Below are positions 57,976-64,000 of a stretch of DNA of 64,000 nt, piece after piece (the first letter of the stretch is position 1; every line of letters starts with the position of its first letter). The position numbers were made by a program, and so were the translations under genes. The notes below the pieces were generated by a model. It was not told the origin of the DNA, did not search any database, and was given only the letters and a program-made list of their open reading frames with translations. The DNA lies in the NCBI GenBank assembly GCA_001599935.1, contig BCIJ01000001.1:1460766-1524765 (forward strand). Direction: 5' to 3'. The stretch comes from Holtermannia corniformis. Its lineage: Eukaryota; Basidiomycota; Tremellomycetes; Holtermanniales.

Positions 57976-58521
57976 TCACCAGCTCATCGCCCTACCCGGC
58001 TCCTCCATGCCCTCCATCTCGGCCATGCCCCTCATCTTGTTCCTCCTCTGCCTAAAGTACTCTCTGATCTTGATCCACGGCCTGCCCGTCTCCCTCTCGA
58101 GATCTTTCAAATCCATCTTTGTAGGGAACGGGTTGCGCGCATAGCTCGCGCGCAAGATGTCGAGCTGCTGCTTGTTTGAAATGTGCGAATTGGGCGCTTG
58201 CCTATACGGTCCTGGGACGGGGACGGGGCCTGAGGGAGCCACTGGGGCCGGCGCGGAGCTAGGCTGCGGAGCGGCCGGCTGATGGCTCGTGCTCGCCTGC
58301 GCTGGCGTATGACCATCAGAGTGCTTGACTCCGCCCAACGCAGCCTGGTTGGCCAACTCGCTCTGAAACGTGATCGTCTCGCCCAACGTTGTGCTGACGT
58401 TTTCATTCTCGTTCTCTGGATGGTCGTGATACGCCGTGTGCGTATCGAGCGCGTGGACGAGCGCAGTGCTGGAAGCGTCCTGGTCGTGGTCGTCGCCGTG
58501 ACGGAGGTGGGATTCGGCCAT
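57976..58521 (-). CDS. Homeodomain protein with atypical recognition helix
   Basis: A single exon of 181 codons. The first ~110 residues are His/Glu/Pro/Ala-rich and disordered. The homeodomain follows: SNKQQLDILRASYARNPFPT as helix 1, KMDLKDLERETGRPW as helix 2, and WIKIREYFRQRRNKMRG as the recognition helix. Aligning with the classical IWFQNRRMK gives Tyr at 48, Phe at 49, Arg at 50, Gln at 51 and Arg at 52-53. The nearly invariant Asn51 is therefore Gln. The domain is close to the C-terminus (ends EPGRAMSW). It should be a nuclear DNA-binding protein, but target and DNA specificity cannot be predicted. It is divergent from the MFSD1-like gene, with 218 bp between starts. Confidence 0.82.
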   Translation of the reverse strand: MAESHLRHGDDHDQDASSTALVHALDTHTAYHDHPENENENVSTTLGETITFQSELANQAALGGVKHSDGHTPAQASTSHQPAAPQPSSAPAPVAPSGPVPVPGPYRQAPNSHISNKQQLDILRASYARNPFPTKMDLKDLERETGRPWIKIREYFRQRRNKMRGMAEMEGMEEPGRAMSW

Positions 58522-58739
58522 TGCGCTTGTTTGGTTCGGGGATCGACAATGGGAAGAACGAGGAAAGTAACAAACGGGACGCAGGGCAGTGGCGGGTTTT
58601 ATTGCATATATTTGTTTTGATTATATCCAAATAGAGGAGACCCCGCACTGCACCGCGTGGAATTACGGCATCCATAGGTAGGTGGGTGCACCGACAGCAC
58701 CGCGGCAGCTCCGACCCGAGGAGCAGCTCCACCCTCAGC

Positions 58740-61700
58740 ATGGCGCACTCGCCACCAGCGTCCCCACGCGCTTCACTAGACTTACCACCACTATCCCCGG
58801 GATCCAAGCAGGGCCAGCGAAAACACCTCAAATCAGCCCTGTTCAGCGTCTGCCTGCTCTCGGTCGGATCCCACTTGTGCGTCCACGCGAACTTACAGTG
58901 CACGTCTCCTCATCATGCATAGCGCATCCTACCTCCTCGGACCGCTCAAGTCGAGGCTGCACAAAGAACTGCATACCTCCAACGCCCAGTTTTCACTGCT
59001 GATCGCGTCTTTCAAGTCAGTCGTGAACGTCGCCGCGCCCTAAACTGAAGCCGCTGCCTCGCGTGTGGCGATACACGCGCAAGTGCTACGGCTGGCTAGG
59101 GCGGGACGCCTGCTGCGGACGGCACGCACTACTTCACAAGGAACGTGCTGACGGTCCGCACAGCCTGAATTCCACATGGACCCCTCTCGTCGCGGGGCTC
59201 TTGATCGCTCGCTTCGGCACAGCTTGGAGGTACGTTCCGCTTCTCTTCCTTTCATCTCATGGTTCAGTCTGGATCGTGTGCATGACACGACGCGATCGAG
59301 TGCGGCATGATGCTCGGCTGATATAGTGTCGAACTTGCTCGCGCCAGAGCCAGCGAGACGATCAACTCGCTCAGCCAGTCTCGACATGCCCATGCTTATG
59401 CTGCTCATTGGCGGCGTAAACTCAACCCGTCGAGTGGACCGATACATCAAGTCGGGAATGCCCCGGTACCTTTGCAGCTCAAGACGTCGTGCGCAGGCGG
59501 CGCAGTCGAGTGCCGTTGGTCGATGATCACACAACTATCACTAGCTCGACTATATCCGCTGCCGTGTCACACGAACTATGTACGCTTCACGCGAGACAAT
59601 CATCGTCACCGAGAGCGCGAGTCTGATCCGATCAATGCACACAAACGCACTTGGGGCGATCGACGTCCGGCGCGAGCCAGTCAACCGTATCGAAACCGTC
59701 GAGGGTAGCTGAATGTATGTCGGAAACGCAGCGTCATATGGTGACGCTGTCAATCCGAGGTACTCAGCTATCGAGACTTTGGATACTTGACTGCTGCCAG
59801 AACTGGCTTTGACAGCGTGAGAAATGGTGCAAGCCTCGCGCGTTTCCGGAGAAGCCTCTACAGCTCCGCACTGTGCTGTGGCGTACTTTTTGCGCTGGCC
59901 AGACCACTGTCATATCTGTACTTTCAGCCTACTGCGTACTAGCAGCTGCAAACGTACCGCAGCGCCGCCGTCGTTGCGCTTGCTTGCAGCTGTGATTCCA
60001 AGCTAGCGTCGTGCCGTGTCAAACAGGCCCTTGCACTCCAATGTTCCCACTTGGTATCCAACGTCGCAAGCCAATCTATCGCGGATCACCAGCTGTGGTA
60101 GTCCGACCGCGAGCGGCAGTATCGAACGCCCTTCGTCGACCTTGCACAGCTGCGAGGTTACCCACATACATGGCTATGACGCGTAAGCGCAAAACGTAAG
60201 CGCGAGTTCTGCTCGCAATCCAGCCTGCGTCATGGCAGTTGACGGCCTAGCAGGGGTTGATGGTCTGTTGGCGCCTGGCTGAGGCAACCGCTGGATCGGG
60301 CTGTCGGCAGCTGCGTAGGATTCCTTGGCATCGGCGTCGTCAGGCGTCGTTCGACATTGATCCTCCAGCTGAGGGATGGCCTTGCGTAGCAGTTGTCGTA
60401 CATTTGGGCACGTGCGGTATTCAACGGCGTGGTCAGATTGGGTGTCTAGCATGAGACAGCCAGCTATGCAGTACTCGATGGCCACGACGGCGCTCGTCGC
60501 GAGTCGACCGTCATTAGCTGAGCCTACATTGCGATATGCGACTGCTTGCCACATGTCCGGTCCCTCGCAGCTCTCTGGTATCACTATCATGTTGGGTGAA
60601 TGGGGCAGGGCCGTGTCACGCCTTTGCGCAACACGTCTCGCATATGTCGTGACGCCCAGCGTTAGGAACCAGGTAGCACTGCAACGGTGCATCGGCATTT
60701 GTCGGAGTCTTCGAAGGCGGCGTTCTGCCTCGCCGTCGGATGAGACCTAGACAGGTGACGGATCCCCACAGGACTGGCTGCTGTTCCCTGCGTGCTGCTA
60801 GCTCGTGCTCGGTTGCGCATCGGTGAGTCACGAGTTTGATGGCATACAACAGCCCCTTGTATGCATTGACGGGCTACACCAAGTCGCGCATAAGACACAG
60901 CAATGTGACGGCGTTTCGGCGGCTGCGGACGCGGTATCTGCGCCGGGGCTGAATGCCACAGGTCGTTACAGACCCTGTAGCTGTAGAGTCTACGCGTTGC
61001 TTGCTAGCTTGTCATCCGGCATGACGCTAGCATCTACAAGTCAGTCCTGGGCCGTAAGGAGCCCCTGCAATCATGCTCAGAGGCACCCCCAGTGCCCACA
61101 TGGCCCGTAACAGCGTACTGCCGAAGCACGCAACTCTGGCGTCATTGATCTCCAGAGAAGCAGTCTGTTTGAAGAGCAACCACCACCAGTTCATTGCCAA
61201 CGATGGGTTGGCGGCCTGCATGGCGACGAAAAGCTTCTCTGCTCACGAGCGCAAGATGGGCGAGTTACCCGCCGTCAATGACAGTTGTGTGTCGACGTAG
61301 ACGTCGACACCGACGTTGAATCATGGTCATCACCCTGGATGAAAGCTCGGGAGATGAACCTGGTAGCAGCTCTTCGACGTGCCTTGCGGACACGCCGATG
61401 CCCACTCATGGCTTTCCAAGTCGTTTCGCGCGCTTGGAGGCTCACGTCTTGGATCATCCACAGCAGTGCTGCATCGTGTCCGATCGTACAATGGCGCAGG
61501 GTTTGCTGGCTTGTCGCTCAATTCCAGTGTCGAAGTACGCGCTGCTAGTCTGTGGTGAGGGCTGATTCGAACCCACTACCCTCATCTGAGACGCAGCTGT
61601 TGGTATCATGGCCTACCGCACACGTTGGCGCTACACCTCGCCTACCTGCTGCTGTGAGACGCCTTGTTCCGTCAGGCAGTCCCCCCAGTCTCCATCGGTC

Positions 61701-63376
61701 GGTATCTAATGTTGCTGGCAGAAAGGCGGCGCTCGGAGTCGAGCCGAGGTCATCTTGTTACGACCAGGACGCCTGTCATAAGTTGCATTTCAAATCGAAG
61801 GTGTAGCCCATGTGCTACGCCGTCCTCTTGAATCGCTGCCAGTTGCCTCCAATGGGATACAGCCATGAGACTCATCGGAGCTAGTACAAGCGACATGTGA
61901 TGACAATCTTCAGTTCAGTTGTCACAACGGGCCTCGTGCTCGGCGGACAACTTGTCCTACTTGCCGGCGTTACGACCGAGCACATTGTCCTCATGGTCAG
62001 TTCCTCGGTGATTGCGACGTAGCGTGCTCACCTTGCAGTCGCTCGGCCTCTTTATATTCGGTCTTGGTGTATCGCCCCTCGCCGTCACACAAGAAACCCT
62101 GCTGTCTCATCTAGCGCCCTCGACGCAGCTCGGATTGTCCCTCGCTCTTGGGCTACTACTCGGCAAAGCCTCGTCCTTTGTCGCCAGCTTGGTCTCGCTT
62201 CCGCTTGCCAACCATTTTGGAGAGAAATCGCCATTCGTTGTCGCGGTGCTACTTGCTGGGCTCAGCTTTGGCGTCAATCTACTGCGGCTTGCGAATGGGT
62301 GGGGGCGCCTGATGGTCAAAGACGAAGTTGTATCAGAGAAGGAGCAAGTCAAGAAAGTCGTGGATTTTGGAGGTATCGCTCGGCTAGGCGACGTTTTCTG
62401 GGTCTACATCGTCTTGTGAGTAGCGTCACCGGGATCCTAGTCGAAAGGCTGACGCTTATCACAGCAACCTCCTCGCCGGCGCCATCTGGCAGCCCTTTCT
62501 GCATCTAGCACCGTCACTGCTCGAGGCGCGGTATCAAGAGTCCGAATCGCTAGCATCACTTCAAGGCTCGCTATTGCTTGCCGGCGCTATAGTCCTCTAT
62601 CCCATCGTCGGCTATCTGTGCGATCATAAAGGCGGCTCGCGCCTCTTCGCCGCCATTACCAAGTCGCAAGGCCGGGTTGAGCCTCGGACATCAACGTCAA
62701 CCATGACGTTCAAGTTGCTGTTGATTTCGGCGGTCTTGACGTTGGCTGGGTATGGGTGGCTGAACCTGCCGCCAAAATGGACAAAGGGCCCAGTGCTGGG
62801 CATGATAGGCTTCACGATAGGCCATGGCATGGCGCCCTGTGGGTAGGACGCGCAAGCCGCGCACGTCTCGAGTGCAGATCTAACGTATCGGCAGTGTTGC
62901 TCGTTGTGATCGTCCCCCGCGTCCTACCAAAGCGCTGGATCTCTACCGGCTTGGGCGCGCACAAAAGCCTCGAAATGTCGGCATCAACCTTCAGTCAGAC
63001 GCTTGCCGGTCTCTGGCTCGACAAGTCGACAGCAAACGAGCCAGGCGAGAGTCTCCTACGCGTCTTTTTCGTCATCAATGTCGCACAAGTAGGTTGCGCC
63101 TTGGCCTTGTGGTTCATGGAGCGAAGGCGCAGTGCAATCGATACCGTAACGGATGCGGAAGCGTACGAGCGCCTGCCGATGGACGATCTTCAGTCTCCAT
63201 CGGAGCTTGGGGCTGCAGCTATGGAGAAACCAAGTCAAGGTGATGCGTTGGAGGGATTCCTGGCGCAATCCAAAGCAGAGCTCACCCGGGGGCGTTGGTG
63301 CTTTCGTGCTGCCCTGGGGTTCGTCATTCTGGTTTGGGTCGTCTTTCTCGCTTCGGCATGGAGTAAGCTGAGATAG
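58740..63376 (+). CDS. MFS transporter of the MFSD1 type
   Basis: Reads MAHSPPASPRASLDLPPLSP, then KSALFSVCLLSVGSHFASYL (helix 1), LLGPLKSRLHKELHTSNAQF, SLLIASFNLNSTWTPLVAGL and IARFGTAW. After a 2.68 kb intron: SSVVTTGLVLGGQLVLLAG, SLGLFIFGLGVSPLAVTQET, LGLSLALGLLLGKASSFVAS, PLANHFGEKSPFVVAVLLAG, DVFWVYIVLNLLAGAIWQPF, AGAIVLYPIVGYLCDHKGGS, APLLLVVIVPRVLPKRWIST and LGAHKSLEMSASTFSQTLAG. This is the order seen in MFSD1-like transporters. Human MFSD1 is a lysosomal dipeptide carrier; the substrate here is unknown. The ends of the large intron (59230-61913) were fixed because only they give RFGTAW-SSVVTTG. The last ~60 residues are cytosolic before a terminal hydrophobic segment (AALGFVILVWVVFLASAW). 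Confidence 0.85.
60174..60698 (-). CDS. Possible nested gene inside the MFSD1-like intron
   Basis: A 174-codon frame antisense to the host gene and wholly within its intron. Its middle reads naturally (IVIPESCEGPDMWQAVAYRN, VAIEYCIAGCLMLD, CPNVRQLLRKAIPQLEDQ), with Cys spaced through it, but there is no known domain, and the opposite strand is also open across 60376-60750 (124 codons), so one of the two is necessarily a shadow. Treat as a candidate only. Confidence 0.25.
   Translation of the reverse strand: MPMHRCSATWFLTLGVTTYARRVAQRRDTALPHSPNMIVIPESCEGPDMWQAVAYRNVGSANDGRLATSAVVAIEYCIAGCLMLDTQSDHAVEYRTCPNVRQLLRKAIPQLEDQCRTTPDDADAKESYAAADSPIQRLPQPGANRPSTPARPSTAMTQAGLRAELALTFCAYAS
61073..61690 (+). 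CDS. Second possible nested coding region in the intron
   Basis: Plus-strand pieces read like a spliced protein: from an ATG at 61100, MARNSVLPKHATLASLISRE, CLKSNHHQFIANDGLAACMA; then, in 61323-61553, SRFARLEAHVLDHPQQCCIV and MAQGLLACRSIPVSKYALLV; a good GTGAGG...GACGCAG intron (about 46 nt) leads to GIMAYRTRWRYTSPTCCCET before a stop. Joining the first two pieces requires an intron I cannot fix. It may be an alternative cassette of the host gene, a nested gene, or chance. No family recognised. Confidence 0.2.
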
Positions 63377-63537
63377 CACCGGCTGAGCGCCATTGTTGTA
63401 CAGTAGCTACGACAGTTGTATAAGATCAGCGACCATAGCCCCGTTCAGTCTGCCACGTTGGTATGGGCCCGACGCGTCGGCACGGTTGTTTGGCTCGGAC
63501 CTCCATCTCCAGCTTTCAACATCAACCATGAGCTCCC

Positions 63538-64000
63538 CCTTCACTTTCCGAACTACCGCCAATGCTTCCCGATCACCAGACAACCTGCTTGCCGACCTCT
63601 CGCTCGGCAGCTCCACTGGCTCATCCTTCTACCCTGATCCAGACGACGGCGATGGCGAACCGACACCTATGAAACCCCAGCCGGTGCGAGAGAACAGTCA
63701 ACCTGGCAGTGGAGGGCTAGGACTTGGCCTGGGTAGTGGAAGAATACCAGCAAAACCTCGGTTCTCCCTCTTCGCTGCGCCAGCGGCAGCACCCAGACCA
63801 CCCGTGCGAGATGTCGAGCCACTAGCCGAGGAAGAGGATGTTCAAGAGGAGCAAAGTGTGATTGTCCAAGAGGAGGAGCAGGACGCTAGCTTCGTAGAAG
63901 GCGAAGACGGTGCGGATGGTGACGAGACGATCCATGGCGGACAGGCAACGCCAGAGGAAACACCGGCACAAAGAGAACAGAAGTTGAGAGAGTCGCTGTA
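63538..64000 (+). CDS. 5' part of a gene, possibly DASH subunit Duo1
   Basis: Open from ATG at 63538 to the right edge, 154 codons, cut by the window end. It begins MSSPFTFRTTANASRSPDNL, has a Gly-rich stretch (GGLGLGLGSGR), KPRFSLFAAPAAAPRPPV, a long Glu-rich block, and ends QREQKLRESL. Acidic disordered N-terminus followed by REQKLRESL just before the expected coiled coil is how I remember basidiomycete Duo1 beginning, but the diagnostic part lies outside. It starts 161 bp after the MFSD1-like stop. Identity is a guess; the existence of the gene is more certain. Confidence 0.6.

Larger units (their letters stand above)
59230..61913 (+). other. 2.68 kb intron of the MFSD1-like gene
   Basis: Donor AG|GTACGT and acceptor TCTTCAG|TTC bound an intron some fifty times longer than most others here. 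It carries many open frames on both strands, the longest a 174-codon minus-strand frame (60174-60698), and plus-strand frames between 60805 and 61670. There is a near-perfect palindrome at 61291-61308. No transposon protein, no terminal repeat and no tRNA was recognised. Confidence 0.7.

Noticed and set aside
61553..61585. GGTTCGAATC on the minus strand, resembling a tRNA T-loop (B box)
   Set aside because: The flanking bases (GTGGG and CAGCC) do not pair as a T-stem and no matching 5' acceptor strand lies 70-90 bases upstream.

Overview
The window is nuclear DNA from a fungus. Genes are packed closely on both strands and most are split by many introns of about 38-60 nt with GT...AG ends and CTGAC/CTGAT-like branch points just before the acceptor. 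The gene content (DASH subunit Dam1, Nst1, Sok1/Tcp11, Ran1-type kinase, Abp1) is fungal. The intron density and style suggest a basidiomycete, perhaps Pucciniomycotina; that placement is inference, since no rRNA or mitochondrial marker is present. I saw no rRNA, convincing tRNA, CRISPR array or recognisable transposase/reverse transcriptase gene.

Layout. 0-7 kb: the 3' tip of a plus-strand gene, a two-LIM-domain protein (-), SOK1/TCP11 (-), and a 1.5 kb gene-free stretch. 6.3-18.8 kb: a ~2000-residue HEATR5/LAA1 homologue (-), divergent from a DUF89 phosphatase (+), then a Ser/Pro-rich unknown (-) and a Ran1-like kinase (-). 18.8-24.7 kb: a 1.4 kb promoter region, an alpha-glucoside-type sugar permease (+), a DNAJC9-like J-protein (+) and a small unknown gene (-). 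24.7-26.6 kb is gene-poor with short degenerate repeats. 26.6-32.2 kb: CDC73 (+), DAM1 (-), RRP46 (+), eIF5A (-). 32.4-45 kb: a TAF8-like histone-fold protein (+), coatomer delta RET2 (+), the adaptin-assembly chaperone AAGAB/IRC6 (+), ABP1 (-), CDC37 (+), mitochondrial GatA/HER2 (-). 45-58.5 kb: NST1 (+), VPS35 (-), a DNAJC17/CWC23-like J-protein (+), a possibly disrupted reading frame, a protein with two RFX-like modules (-), a homeodomain protein (-). 58.7-64 kb: an MFSD1-like transporter (+) with a 2.7 kb intron, and the 5' part of a gene that may encode DASH subunit Duo1.

Most genes are conserved housekeeping functions and do not form a pathway cluster. Several act in membrane traffic (LAA1, RET2, AAGAB/IRC6, VPS35, and ABP1 through endocytic actin), with AAGAB lying directly behind coatomer delta in the same direction. 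The least ordinary features are structural: very small internal exons (8, 11, 19 and 21 nt) inside conserved motifs, two outsized introns (CDC37 1.1 kb; MFSD1-like 2.7 kb) in an otherwise short-intron region, a homeodomain with Gln where the invariant Asn51 is expected, and an apparent tandem duplication of an RFX-like module. I did not find a convincing undescribed multi-gene system. Splice sites were placed by eye from motif continuity and need transcript support.
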